Shown here piece after piece: positions 43,656 through 53,089 of a stretch of DNA of 64,000 nt. A model generated the notes under the pieces. That model worked only from the letters and a program-made list of their open reading frames with translations. It ran no database searches and had not been told where the DNA came from. This DNA is from Korobacter sp963758505 (GTDB taxonomy: Bacteria > Acidobacteriota > Terriglobia > Terriglobales > Acidobacteriaceae). Positions within the stretch are counted from its first letter, which is position 1, and each line of letters begins with the position of its first letter. The stretch is from the NCBI GenBank assembly GCA_963758505.1, contig CAVWVJ010000003.1, positions 1 to 64,000 on the forward strand. The letters run 5' to 3'. The position numbers were made by a program, and so were the translations under genes.

Positions 43656-45929
43656 TTATTTATCGAGCCCCAGCGCTATTAGGAAAGACGCCCACCGCGG
43701 GTCTTCCCGATATGGGTCGAAGATGGGATTCGCACGCGCCGTCCCCAAAACCGCAAAGCGTGTCTGTCGCGCTCGTTCCAACTCCGCGAATCCAAGATCC
43801 AATTCACCCAGTGCGCCATACGCAGCGGTCGCAAAAAACATTGCGACTCCGTGTGTTCTCGGCTCCGCGAGCAGTTCGATGGCGCGATCCCGCTCTCCCG
43901 CGAGTGCCTCTAGGTAGGCGTCTACCATGACCCACGGAGTTTCTGGATACTCTCGGACAAACTCCTGATATTGTGCCCGGGCTTCGGCAAAGTGGCCGCC
44001 GCGCGCCAGCGCAACGGTTCGAATCGCCAGGGCCAGTTGCATCGTCGGAAGGATTTCCAGCGCTCGCCGCAGCTGAACTGCGGCCTCGTCCCACCGATGT
44101 TGGTAGTACAGCAGCAGCCCATAGGCATAATTTACCGGAGGCAGCAACGGATCCGCCTCCGCGGCCTCCCGCATCAGTTCGGTTCCTTCGTCCAACCTGC
44201 CGTTAACCGAGAGCGCCATCCCAAGCGCATATCGCGCCAACGCCGAAGCCGGATCCAGTTCTCGAGCGCGTGTGCCGTACTGCAACGCTGCGTCCAACTC
44301 GAACGAAAAGTAGCAGACGACCGACAATGCAGCGTGCGCCTCGGCGAGCTTTCCGTTCAGCTGCAGAGCTCTTTGCCCGAGTGCCATTGCTTGCCGCCGC
44401 GCCAGTTCCTGGTCGATCCCGCCGAGTGCCCCTGACACCGCGTAGGCCATCGCCATCGCCGCATACGGCTCCGCATACGCCGGATCAAGATCGATCGCCT
44501 GTTTGCATAGTGCAAGTCCTAGCTGCGTCCCATCGATCGTCCATTTGTTCAGATGGTGGGCGCCCCGCAGATATAGCGCCTGTGCCTCTTTGTTCACAGT
44601 CGGCAACTCAGGCTTCTCAGTTTTCTTCCCGCTCTTCGATCCGGCGGACGACGGCCCCTCCAGCTTCTCCGCAACTCTCTTAGCGATCTCTTCATGAAGA
44701 TCGGGCGCATCGTGTACCGTGCGACTGAACTGCGCTCCCCACAGCTGCGCGTCGTTCGCCACATCCACGAGTTCCGCGCGGATGTTGAGTCCATCGCCGC
44801 GCTTCGTCACCCGCCCCGTAAGCACTGCGCGCACCTCAAGCTTTTTCCCCACGCTTTGTGGATCGCCGGCATCTTCGCGGAATCGAAATGCCTTACTACG
44901 CTGGACAAGTCGCAGCTTCGGCAGATGTGAAAGTCCGTCGAGTACCCCTTCGGCGATCGCTTCGCCGATGTATTCGAGTTCCGCATCGCCAGTCGCGTTA
45001 GCAAAAGGGAGCACCGCGATGGAATCAATCGTCTTGCTCGTCTTACGAGACTTGGCTCCGGCCGGGGCAACCGCGACGGTAGTTGTCGCGCCATCGCGCT
45101 GCAAACGTCGCAGGTCCGCCAGCAGATCTGCGGCGCTCTGGTAGCGGAGCCGCACATCTTTCTCCAGCAGCTTGCCCAGGATCATCTCCAGACCCGCTGG
45201 TGTCGACGCATTCACCTTCGAAGCACGGGTCGGCTGTCGGTTCAGAATCGCATCAAAAATTAGCGCTGAGGTCGCACCTGGAAACGGAGGAACGCCCGTT
45301 GCCATCTCATAAAGCAAGACTCCGAACGAGAACAGGTCGCTACGCGCATCTACTTCGGACCCGCGCGCCTGCTCCGGAGACATATACGCAATCGTCCCGA
45401 TCGCCTGACCGGGGGTCGTCAAGTTCACGTCGACGGTTGCGGACATCGCGACGGCATGGCTCTCGAATTTCGCCAACCCGAAATCGAGCACCTTCGGCTC
45501 GCCGCGTTCCGTTAGAAACACGTTTGCCGGCTTGATATCCCGATGCACAATGCCTTTCTTGTGCGCCGCTTCGAGTGCATCAACAACCGCGACCGCAATG
45601 CGCACCAGCTCTTCGATCGCAATTGGCCCGGTCGCAATGCGCTCCCGTAGCGTCTGCCCTTCGAGCAACTCCATCGTCAGGAAGTGTTGCCCGTTTTCGA
45701 GATCCACTTCATAAATCGTGCAAATGTTCGGATGGTTCAACGCTGACGCCGATCGCGCCTCGCGCAGAAACCGCTCCACTACCTGTGCGTCATTCGCATA
45801 CTCAGCAGGCAGACACTTCAGCGCAACTTGGCGTCCCAGCCGGGTATCTTCGGCGCGATACACGACTCCCATGCCGCCGGCACCGAGCTTGTGCGTGATC
45901 CGATAATGAGAGATCGTCTGGCCGATCAC
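43656..45929 (-). CDS. Ser/Thr protein kinase with TolB-like domain and TPRs
   Basis: 757 residues. A complete Hanks-type kinase: glycine loop GAGGMGVVY (17-24), ATP-anchoring K38 in VALKCL, HRDIKPANV (129-137), DFGLAK (149-154) and SPEQARG activation segment. There is no clear membrane helix. The kinase is followed by a TolB/FlgO-like alpha/beta domain (SIAVLPFANATGDAELEYIGEAIAEGVL, about 300-430) and TPRs (about 450-740). The same TolB-like plus TPR module is attached to a DNA-binding domain in the gene at 41261, so the two proteins share a sensory scaffold with different outputs. Confidence 0.93.
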   Translation of the reverse strand: MIGQTISHYRITHKLGAGGMGVVYRAEDTRLGRQVALKCLPAEYANDAQVVERFLREARSASALNHPNICTIYEVDLENGQHFLTMELLEGQTLRERIATGPIAIEELVRIAVAVVDALEAAHKKGIVHRDIKPANVFLTERGEPKVLDFGLAKFESHAVAMSATVDVNLTTPGQAIGTIAYMSPEQARGSEVDARSDLFSFGVLLYEMATGVPPFPGATSALIFDAILNRQPTRASKVNASTPAGLEMILGKLLEKDVRLRYQSAADLLADLRRLQRDGATTTVAVAPAGAKSRKTSKTIDSIAVLPFANATGDAELEYIGEAIAEGVLDGLSHLPKLRLVQRSKAFRFREDAGDPQSVGKKLEVRAVLTGRVTKRGDGLNIRAELVDVANDAQLWGAQFSRTVHDAPDLHEEIAKRVAEKLEGPSSAGSKSGKKTEKPELPTVNKEAQALYLRGAHHLNKWTIDGTQLGLALCKQAIDLDPAYAEPYAAMAMAYAVSGALGGIDQELARRQAMALGQRALQLNGKLAEAHAALSVVCYFSFELDAALQYGTRARELDPASALARYALGMALSVNGRLDEGTELMREAAEADPLLPPVNYAYGLLLYYQHRWDEAAVQLRRALEILPTMQLALAIRTVALARGGHFAEARAQYQEFVREYPETPWVMVDAYLEALAGERDRAIELLAEPRTHGVAMFFATAAYGALGELDLGFAELERARQTRFAVLGTARANPIFDPYREDPRWASFLIALGLDK

Positions 45930-46768
45930 AGATTGCGCATATTACGTCAGGAGTAAGGCTCAGTCAAAATCGTTGTCGGTGAGGCGTTGGGCGGTTGAAC
46001 GGTTCGTTAAAACATTGGGCGAAAATCTCCTGGTCCTCGCATTGGTCTCCAACATGAAGCCTAACCGCATGTCAGGCAGCAACTTCCTTCGGACACATCC
46101 GTCCTTCTGACGTGCCCTCTCTCGGAGGTTGGATGCAGCCCACGCTCTTCCGACCGTTATGTGGAGCGTCGGCAGCTTCGTCTCTGGATGTCGGTATCCA
46201 GTCTTCGCGCGGCTTGACGCAGCCGCATGGTTCGTACGTAGCGACTGCGCAGTTTGGCGGCCAGGCGATTATAAGAACAGCGTCTCCCGTTAGATTTCTG
46301 CCGAGAACTCTAACCTCGCCCCCTTTGGTGGAGAAAAGGCAGGAGAAAACAGCAGATGCCGCCTAACGGCGGATAGTCTCCGGCTAGGGTTTCTCAACAG
46401 AATGCGCGAAAAGGCCGCCAAACTAGCATAGATTCGGGAGTCAACCCGTAACTGACTGGAGAATAAGGAGTTACCGGCGGATGATCCAGTCTCATGCGAA
46501 CCGCGCTCCCTGTGCCCCCTGCGGATGAGACTACTCGGGGTTCTGTCGGCCTTCGACTGATGCTTGGTCGTCAGACGTCCGTTCGGAAACCCGGGGGCCC
46601 GCACCGAGGCTCGCTCGAAGTCGCCATTCTCGAAGAAGAGTAGCTCACTCGTAACCGACTGATTCGGAATGCCTAAGACGCGGAGCGCCAAGAATGTACC
46701 AACTCGACAGATTACTTCATATAAGACACTTGTATTTAATAAAAGACAATTGTACATTTTTATGAATC
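45930..46768. promoter_or_regulatory. Intergenic region with paired palindromic sites before the wHTH/DUF6036 operon
   Basis: No gene is supportable in most of this 839-base stretch. Just before 46769 it becomes AT-rich and carries two copies of AAGACA-(C/A)TTGTA at 46723-46734 and 46743-46754, 20 bases apart (two helical turns), each centred on a near-perfect ACAATTGT-type palindrome. This is the layout expected for autoregulation by the winged-helix protein encoded next. Confidence 0.5.
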
Positions 46769-47764
46769 ATGCGACCTCTAAAGAAACATCAGGACCGTCT
46801 AATTAATCCGCTCAACGAGATCTTCGGCACCGAGGCCAACGTCCGCATTTTGCGTGTGCTGGCCCGCCAGAACACTCCATTAACCGCCGGGGAGCTTGCA
46901 AAACGGGCAATGCTTGGACGAACTTCGATATACCCAGCCCTGCGCGAGCTCGAGCGGGTCGGAGTTGTCGAGTTCGTTGGCGCAGGATCGCGACAGCTCG
47001 TGCAACTTCGCGGTGGTTATCCACTCGCATCAACGCTCAAGGATCTGTTTTGTGCCGAGGCGCTGAGATTCGACGCGCTGACTACCGCGCTACGCGAGTT
47101 GCTGTCGGGAATGCCACGCGGTCCCATCTCAGCGTGGATCGAGCGCGGAGGAGAGAATCGGGAGAGCGCAGAGACACTCACGTTGTACCTAGTCGCTCGC
47201 CCCGACGAGCTTGATACACAGACCGACTATTTGAATGAGCGGCTCACGGATTTGGAACGCGAATACGACGTGCATGTTGCTGTTCATGGCCTCATGCCGA
47301 GCGAACTAGAGACGTTAGACCGGACTTCATTAAGCCGGCCGGGTTCAGTACTCTTGCTGGGCGGGGTTCCGCCCATAGCCCTGCTCGACCGATCTCGATC
47401 CGCCGCCAAAGCGTCTACGATCGCCTCGCACGAGGAACATGATGCACGTTCCCGCAGACTAGCGGTAGCGCTTGCAGCCAAGATCCGGAGAGACCCTGGA
47501 CTGATCGCCATGGCCAAGGAGCGAGTCAGACGCCGCATGCAAGACGCTAGTCCGCGCGAACGGCGAGAGCTCGAAGAATGGAATCGAATTCTCTTGACGA
47601 TGTCGCCCGCACGCCTTCGACGATTCCTGCTGGAGGATAGCGAACGTGCGATTCGACTGCGGCAAACACTGCCTGCCCTGAATTTTCTGTCGCCCGCCGA
47701 GCGCGACGCAGTGATCCGCAGCCGAACGGATGCGGAAGTGGTCGCTGCGGTGACTCGTCGATGA
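46769..47764 (+). CDS. Winged-helix protein, putative antitoxin/regulator of a DUF6036 pair
   Basis: 331 residues. Residues 15-75 form a winged helix (LNEIFGTEANVRILRVLARQN, TAGELAKRAMLGRTSIYPALRELERVGVV). Residues about 105-180 (ISAWIERGGENRESAETLTLYLV) have the spacing of a degenerate nucleotidyltransferase-like fold without catalytic residues. The C-terminal third is very basic and helical (RRDPGLIAMAKERVRRRMQ). The stop overlaps the next start as ATGA. This arrangement - wHTH first, DUF6036/AbiEii-like nucleotidyltransferase second - resembles AbiE-type toxin-antitoxin systems, with this gene as antitoxin and autorepressor (inference). Confidence 0.7.
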   Translation: MRPLKKHQDRLINPLNEIFGTEANVRILRVLARQNTPLTAGELAKRAMLGRTSIYPALRELERVGVVEFVGAGSRQLVQLRGGYPLASTLKDLFCAEALRFDALTTALRELLSGMPRGPISAWIERGGENRESAETLTLYLVARPDELDTQTDYLNERLTDLEREYDVHVAVHGLMPSELETLDRTSLSRPGSVLLLGGVPPIALLDRSRSAAKASTIASHEEHDARSRRLAVALAAKIRRDPGLIAMAKERVRRRMQDASPRERRELEEWNRILLTMSPARLRRFLLEDSERAIRLRQTLPALNFLSPAERDAVIRSRTDAEVVAAVTRR

Positions 47765-48306
47765 CACGGACGGAGCTAGAACATGCGATTCGTTCTGCCT
47801 GTGATGTCTCCGGCGAGGACGAGGTCTACGTCTTTGGATCCCAAGCGATTCTCGGACAGTATCCCGACGCTCCCGAATCATTACGACAGTCGGCTGAAGC
47901 AGATATCGCACCCGTAAAAGCAATCGAGATGGTGGATCTAATCGATGGAAGCCTGGGAGAGCTGTCCGCCTTCCATGAGACATATGGATTCTATGTACAC
48001 GGCGTGTCGATCGAGGCAGCAGTCCTCCCGACTGGATGGGAGAAGCGAGCGATCGCGGTATGCAACGAGAACACAAGCAACCACACGGGGTGGTGCGTTG
48101 AGGCGCATGACCTGGCAGCGAGCAAGCTGGTTGCCTTTCGCGACAAGGACAAACAGTTCGTGAGGACGCTGCTCGTCGAAAAACTCATCGACGCACGGAA
48201 GCTATCTCGGCGTCTCGCACAGCTCTCGAATCATCCCCGAGTTGCCCGGGAGTTGCTGGCCACTATCAAATCGTGGTTGAACGGAGTAATGCAGGACATC
48301 GGTTGA
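47761..48306 (+). CDS. DUF6036-type nucleotidyltransferase, putative toxin
   Basis: 181 residues. VYVFGSQAILGQYPDAPESL with the GS motif at 26-27 and SAEADIAP (E46-x-D48) follows the DNA-polymerase-beta-like nucleotidyltransferase pattern of DUF6036; the first acidic position is Glu rather than the usual Asp. Later blocks are GFYVHGVSIEAAVLP and CVEAHDLAASKLVAFRDKDKQFV, the latter typical of AbiEii-like proteins. It would transfer a nucleotide or phosphate onto an unknown target, possibly tRNA, as in related toxins (family inference). Translationally coupled to the winged-helix gene. Confidence 0.75.
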   Translation: MTRTELEHAIRSACDVSGEDEVYVFGSQAILGQYPDAPESLRQSAEADIAPVKAIEMVDLIDGSLGELSAFHETYGFYVHGVSIEAAVLPTGWEKRAIAVCNENTSNHTGWCVEAHDLAASKLVAFRDKDKQFVRTLLVEKLIDARKLSRRLAQLSNHPRVARELLATIKSWLNGVMQDIG

Positions 48307-48502
48307 AAGCATGTGAGGGAGTCTCACTGATCTCCGTCAGCCAGCGGCTTTGGTGAGAGCAGCCGCAACGTTCCGCCAAAAAGCCATTCTGCTCCCCTTT
48401 TCCGCCACGCGCCTGGGCACACTGGCCGCGGGAAAGCAGGGCGGGACGGGGTGGATGGCGGGCGTGTGACTGATAGGCAGTCAGGCGCAACTCGCGGATT
48501 AT

Positions 48503-48572
48503 CCGCAGCGACGACTTCGCATCCGTTCCGGATCACCGCGTCACGAGAACGTGCGTCATGTTCCTCGTGCGA
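48503..48572 (-). pseudogene. Inverted relic of the winged-helix gene 3' region
   Basis: On the minus strand, TCGCACGAGGAACATGA (matching 47426 onward) is joined directly to a copy of the last codons, GTGATCCG...AACGGATGCG...GTCGCTGCGG (matching about 47703-47750), with the intervening 250 bases missing and several small gaps. It is therefore a decayed, internally deleted copy of the gene at 46769-47764 in opposite orientation. Confidence 0.6.
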
Positions 48573-50269
48573 CATGTTACCGTCTTACAGCCGATGTTCA
48601 GTCTCCCGATCCCCAGACTCGATGGTTTGCCTGCCCGTCTCGTCCCACGACCGTGAACATCAAGCAGGATCACCTCACTTCGGGATTTGATCCATTCATA
48701 TCCGGTGATCCTGCCGAACAAAAAACATTCTCCCTTCGCCTCGCGGTAATGCGTTCTGCTGCTATCCAGCTTGGTCACCGCTGGTTTCCCGCTGTTCTCT
48801 TTCCACCCCCATCCGTCATTTGTGTCGAACAGGTGTTCGAAAACGGTTGCGGGCAAAGCCATCCCGAAGTTTGCTTGAATCGACGACCAAGCCAGAGCCG
48901 GGGTGATCATTGAAGGGGTCTTGGTCCGCGTGATTTTCGCGGTCGATTTCCATTGGTCGGATTTTGCGCTGCACTACTACCGCACCAGTTTTCGTGTGAG
49001 ATTTCTTCGTTGTCATATAGTTCCTTGTGAACGTTAAATTAGCTGCCTGGCAAGAATCTTGCCTACGGCTTAATACTGGCCATGGCGAATTTTTGAAAAT
49101 AATTCGGGGCAGGATGCCTGAACTTTCGCAAAATCCAGTATCGGTATTAAGGGAGAGTGTGCGCCTCGGCTGAAGAAAGCTGCTCAAGGTCCTGGGGGCG
49201 GGTTTTTCTCGCCTCGATTCTCAACAGGACTGCCAAACCCGCTTCGGCGCAACTTGATGGAATTTTATGGCTCGCAAGAAGAGCAACCTCACCTGACCCT
49301 ATCGAAATCCCTCAGCCTGCCGTAGTGGGCTGTCCGAAACTGATTAGCTGGAACTCCAGGCCTCTCTGCACCACTCGCATTGGGAATAGGCGACAAGTCC
49401 GAGCTTCCTTGCGGCCACGCGATGAAGGGCCAGTTGGGTTACCGTTTTGAAATCGACAAAGTAACCACCGCCCCGGGGGGCTTACCAACGAGACTCGGGA
49501 TCTTCGCGAATGCAACTCGATACTCCAGGAGTACCGCTTCGTGCCGGCGAACCGCGCCCAACCCGCCCTTTTCACTGTCCTCCTCTACTTCTTCTCATCG
49601 TGGAACTATATGAGGACCATTTCCAACAAGACCCAGCGAGACGCACTCGATCAAAGATTATAGCTTCCTGTACTACTGGTATAGTACCGCGACGGCTACA
49701 ATCGGCTTGACCTTGAGTTAGTTTCCGCGTAAATCGTAGCATCTAACTGACTTGTCTATAGATACTAGGCCGTCCTTCGGTCTCCCTCGAAAAAATAAGA
49801 ACTACAATTGTTAAAAGAACGTTGTCTACACTTTGTATTTACATATATGTCTTCTGCTCTTACTAGCGGAGTAGACACAATGACAATTAACCGCACAGTA
49901 CTGTGGGTTTTGTCTTAGCAGATTACCATGCGCTTTCTACTTACGAGACGATTACCGGCAGTAAAAGATCAGCGTATCGCAGTTGTGGTAGTTGACACTA
50001 TGCGGCACCTATATGCTACAACGCCTGCAAACTACACCGCGAACGAACACGGTCTTAGATTGCACCGCCAGCATCAGCTCCCCGTCCCGAATTTTGTTGG
50101 ACCGGCAACCTGAATGCGACCCCATACAGCTCAGAATTTTGCGAGAAGTTAATCGTGAAAGGACGTTTCCTTGAGTATTAGATAGAAAGATTTAGTTCAG
50201 CCGCTTGTCCGTGGTGAGCGGCTGAATTGAAAGTACCATACTAACCCCAATCTCAGGAGAGATATTAGA
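48573..50269. other. Long non-coding stretch, AT-rich and palindromic towards its right end
   Basis: I see no recognisable gene in about 1.7 kb. From about 49735 the base composition shifts to AT and symmetrical sequences appear: CACAGTACTGTG (49894-49905, perfect 12-base palindrome), GTCTAC/GTAGAC arms around 49832-49875, and a 10-bp stem TTCAGCCGCT/AGCGGCTGAA (50196-50226, 11-base loop). They precede the operon at 50270 and may be its control region, or an origin or transfer site of the surrounding element. A 61-codon frame at 49928-50113 is not convincing. Confidence 0.4.
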
Positions 50270-50794
50270 ATGCAACCTAAAGTACACTTCTTCAAAGGGC
50301 CGATCGAAAATAGTTATGATCTCGTGCACCAAGCGATCAAGATATCCCGTAAGTGTCCTGGCCGACGGCAGAATAAGTTCATCGCCGTCCTCTTTGCCGG
50401 AGATGCCTTATATCTATATTGCTATCCATCCGGACACTCGCATCTCACCGTACGGATGCAGGCCCTGCGCGCTCAGCGCCGGCGGCAGCTTCCTGGGGTC
50501 GAATTTTGCGTCGTGCTGGGGCGCTGCCGACTTCGCCACTGCTCCTGTACCGGGAGACATCTCGTTCATGAAAGCAGCCAACGCCGACACTCCTCCGTAT
50601 GGTACACGGACGATCTGCATTTTCCTCACTGCTTCGATCTCGCCACCATGCTGTTCGACGCCCTGGAGCGGCTAGAACAGTTTCAAGCCCTGCGGGCGGA
50701 GGTCTTGCAACAGATGAGACAAGTTAGGATCTCCGCCGCAGCACCTGGGACGAAGGAATTACCCGGCCAACTGACCCAAGGAACGATTGCATGA
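50270..50794 (+). CDS. Unrecognised protein, first gene of a three-gene operon
   Basis: 174 residues. The ATG follows AGGAGA. It opens MQPKVHFFKGPIENSYDLVHQAIKI and contains an alpha/beta pattern (KFIAVLFAGDALYLYCYPSG), a basic Arg-rich centre, and a C-terminal helical part (ATMLFDALERLEQFQALRAEVLQQM). No signal peptide, no known family. Its stop overlaps the next start as ATGA. Part of a putative integrative region between the wHTH/DUF6036 pair and the integrase at 54937. Confidence 0.6.
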   Translation: MQPKVHFFKGPIENSYDLVHQAIKISRKCPGRRQNKFIAVLFAGDALYLYCYPSGHSHLTVRMQALRAQRRRQLPGVEFCVVLGRCRLRHCSCTGRHLVHESSQRRHSSVWYTDDLHFPHCFDLATMLFDALERLEQFQALRAEVLQQMRQVRISAAAPGTKELPGQLTQGTIA

Positions 50795-52161
50795 CCCCGA
50801 ACACTCCGGTTACGGAGGTTCTCACCTCTCTTTCACTGCCCGACGGTTCTCTCCTGGAGCGCCTAGGAGATCACCGGCTGGCGCTTTCTCACCATGGCGA
50901 GATCACGATCGGCGAAGAGATTACCCACGGCGAATGTGTTTACCGCGCGGGTCCGCTCGACTCGACCCTCGCTTTGGCACTCAAGCTTCCGCTCACGGTT
51001 TCGCGCTGTGAGATTGCCGCGTTGTTCGGTGCGCTGGAAAAGCTGTTTACCGAAGAGGCCCACCTGGAGGAAGATGCCGCTGGGTTGCTGGCGGCAAGCA
51101 TCTTGTCGACCTGGGTCGCCGACCTAATACCCATGCCGCTTTGCGTCCAGGTCTTGGGACCGATGGGCACCGGGGCTCGCTTAAAAGGCCTAGTCTCGGC
51201 CCTGGTCCGGTCTCCCCTCGCGCTCACCGAGGTGCGCATTGCGGAACTTTCTCAGTTGCCGGCTCCTCTTCACCCAACCCTGATCCTTGCTAACCTGACT
51301 TCGCGAACCGTCCAGGAGCTGCGGCTTGCGATCTGCGATTCTGGCACGTATCTCCTACGCAAAGGTCGCCTCGGGAGCACTCCACGCTGCAGCTCCTTTC
51401 TCTTCAGCACTGCACCGCTCGAGCTCCCCTCACTAGAGATTCGCCCGGCATCGCCGAATCCAGGATCCCTCAGCTCTTCGCGGCTTGCGGAGATTGAAGC
51501 ACAGATGCGGCCGCTCCTACTCGGGTACCGCCTCGCGAACCATACCTGGGTGGAAAACTGCAACGATCAATTTCCCCCGTACAGCTCGGAAACCCGAATT
51601 CTGGCCCAGAGCCTGGGTGCCGCACTGGCGGCCTGCCCTGAAGCGCAAGCCCGAGTCGCCAACGCTCTGCGGTACCAAGATGACCTGCGAAAATCGAAGA
51701 TGGAGGAATCCGAGCCCACCAGGGTACTCGAAGCGATGGTCGCGCATATCCATATGGAGGAACGCGACCCTCACGTCCAGCAGATTACAAAGCTCGCGAA
51801 CCTCTTTCTAGCGGCCCGTGGCGAGAGGGAGATGACGGATCGCGCGGTTGGCAGCATCGTTCGCCGAGAATTCGGTTTGTTGACGCGGCGGGACGCGGCG
51901 GGATACCGGGTGTGCTTATCCCGGCGACAGCGCGCGCGTTTGCATCATCTCGCTAAAGAATTCGGCATCCCGATGCCTCCAAATGAGGCGGGCTGCGAGC
52001 ATTGTGATGAGATTTTCTTCGCGGAGCCTGATCTTGCGCTGGCCACTGCAGAGAACGAAGTGCAGAACGTACACAAAGTGCACGTTGCACACACGGAATC
52101 TTTGGCCAACGACCGGTTGCTCCAGAAACTCGATCGGATCCCAGAAGCGGAGGGGTCATGA
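50791..52161 (+). CDS. Unrecognised protein with a degenerate P-loop-like segment, second gene of the operon
   Basis: 456 residues, cytoplasmic. Residues about 110-225 resemble a P-loop ATPase core: a strand followed by LGPMGTGARLKGLVSALV, where the Walker A Lys-Ser/Thr is replaced by Arg-Leu, and then a strand ending HPTLILANLTSR in the Walker B position. The pattern recalls primase-helicase-like proteins of mobile elements that have lost ATP binding. A C-terminal region (about 330-400) contains a winged-helix-like stretch (IVRREFGLLTRRDAAGYRVCLSRRQRARLHHLAKEFGI) and a CEHC motif (about 402-405). Coupled to both neighbours by ATGA-type overlaps. Confidence 0.55.
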   Translation: MTPNTPVTEVLTSLSLPDGSLLERLGDHRLALSHHGEITIGEEITHGECVYRAGPLDSTLALALKLPLTVSRCEIAALFGALEKLFTEEAHLEEDAAGLLAASILSTWVADLIPMPLCVQVLGPMGTGARLKGLVSALVRSPLALTEVRIAELSQLPAPLHPTLILANLTSRTVQELRLAICDSGTYLLRKGRLGSTPRCSSFLFSTAPLELPSLEIRPASPNPGSLSSSRLAEIEAQMRPLLLGYRLANHTWVENCNDQFPPYSSETRILAQSLGAALAACPEAQARVANALRYQDDLRKSKMEESEPTRVLEAMVAHIHMEERDPHVQQITKLANLFLAARGEREMTDRAVGSIVRREFGLLTRRDAAGYRVCLSRRQRARLHHLAKEFGIPMPPNEAGCEHCDEIFFAEPDLALATAENEVQNVHKVHVAHTESLANDRLLQKLDRIPEAEGS

Positions 52162-52769
52162 GCCAGCGAGCTCTTACCCCGCAAGAATGGGAGACTCTTT
52201 GGCGGCTGCGTTGTTTAGGGTATGCGATTGACCTGGTGAGACAACCGACGTGGCCGCTCGAAGTGCGACTCGATCTCTCTGTAGGCGTCCTCCAGATCTA
52301 TCCGTCGAGTGAGGGGACGACGATCGCAATCCCGGTTTCGCTTTCGGCCGTTGAGGTGGTGGATCTGGTTGACTGCCGATTGCTTCTCCCAATCCACCGT
52401 CTGGAATACCGGCTTGCCCCCGATGGGCAGTGCGGAGTCGATGCGCGAAAAATGCCTGCCGGGGAACTCGAACCCCGACTGAGCTTCGGAGGCGACCGGG
52501 GAACTCGCCTGCCCCTTCGTGTCCCACGAGGCGGCAAGAGGCGCGGCTACCTGTTGGTTCAGGGAGACCAACCGTTGCCGCGCGTCCCGGCGGGCGACAC
52601 TCTGGCAGGAGAGCTCTGGCTGCAGGATGCTCTGGGGAAATCGTTCGGCGCACGCCTGACGCTGCTCGACCGAGGTACTCCCGACGCTCTCGCCGAGTCG
52701 AGTGAGCAGCGGCGCTGGTTCTACAACTTCGAGGTTTTGCGGGCACACGACGAAAGCGATCTCTTCTGA
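52158..52769 (+). CDS. Unrecognised protein, third gene of the operon
   Basis: 203 residues. The start overlaps the previous stop (ATGA). PQEWETLWRLRCLGYAIDL is followed by beta-strand-rich sequence (SVGVLQIYPSSEGTTIAIPVSLSAVEVVDLV, RGYLLVQGDQPLPRVPAG). No transmembrane segments and no known motifs. The operon ends 212 bases later at a strong terminator. Function unknown; it may act with the preceding two proteins. Confidence 0.55.
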   Translation: MSQRALTPQEWETLWRLRCLGYAIDLVRQPTWPLEVRLDLSVGVLQIYPSSEGTTIAIPVSLSAVEVVDLVDCRLLLPIHRLEYRLAPDGQCGVDARKMPAGELEPRLSFGGDRGTRLPLRVPRGGKRRGYLLVQGDQPLPRVPAGDTLAGELWLQDALGKSFGARLTLLDRGTPDALAESSEQRRWFYNFEVLRAHDESDLF

Positions 52770-52980
52770 GGTTGGCCAAAGAGCCGCCGCCTGTGCGGTT
52801 CTGGCACACTCGGCGTATGAAAACATCGCGCGATGGGGGATGGCCGCGCGGCTGACAGCAGTCAGCTCGATCGCACGCCAAGAGTAACCCGATTGTGGGC
52901 CGAGTCGATCGCGGTGATCCTCTCGGAGGCCGCCCTCAGGGGTTCGGCTGAAGATCATTGACAAACTAATTTAACTCTTC

Positions 52981-53018
52981 GGACTCCGCTGATTCCGCAG
53001 CGGAGTCCTTCCTTCTTC
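52981..53018. terminator. Strong rho-independent terminator
   Basis: GGACTCCGCT and AGCGGAGTCC form a perfect 10-bp stem with an 8-base loop, followed by a pyrimidine-rich TTCCTTCTTCCTT. It separates the rightward three-gene operon from the leftward operon at 53090-54752. Confidence 0.8.
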
Positions 53019-53089
53019 CTTAGGAAATGCCTTTCCCTGAGAGTCCGCGACGAGGCTCACAAGTGGTGGGACCCTACGTGGTACAGATT

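Noticed and set aside
46290..46757. 155-codon leftward ORF before the wHTH gene
   Set aside because: It runs through the AT-rich operator region, has no recognisable domain and odd composition.
48533..48910. 125-codon leftward ORF
   Set aside because: Contains part of the wHTH relic in another frame and no domain; composition is not convincing.
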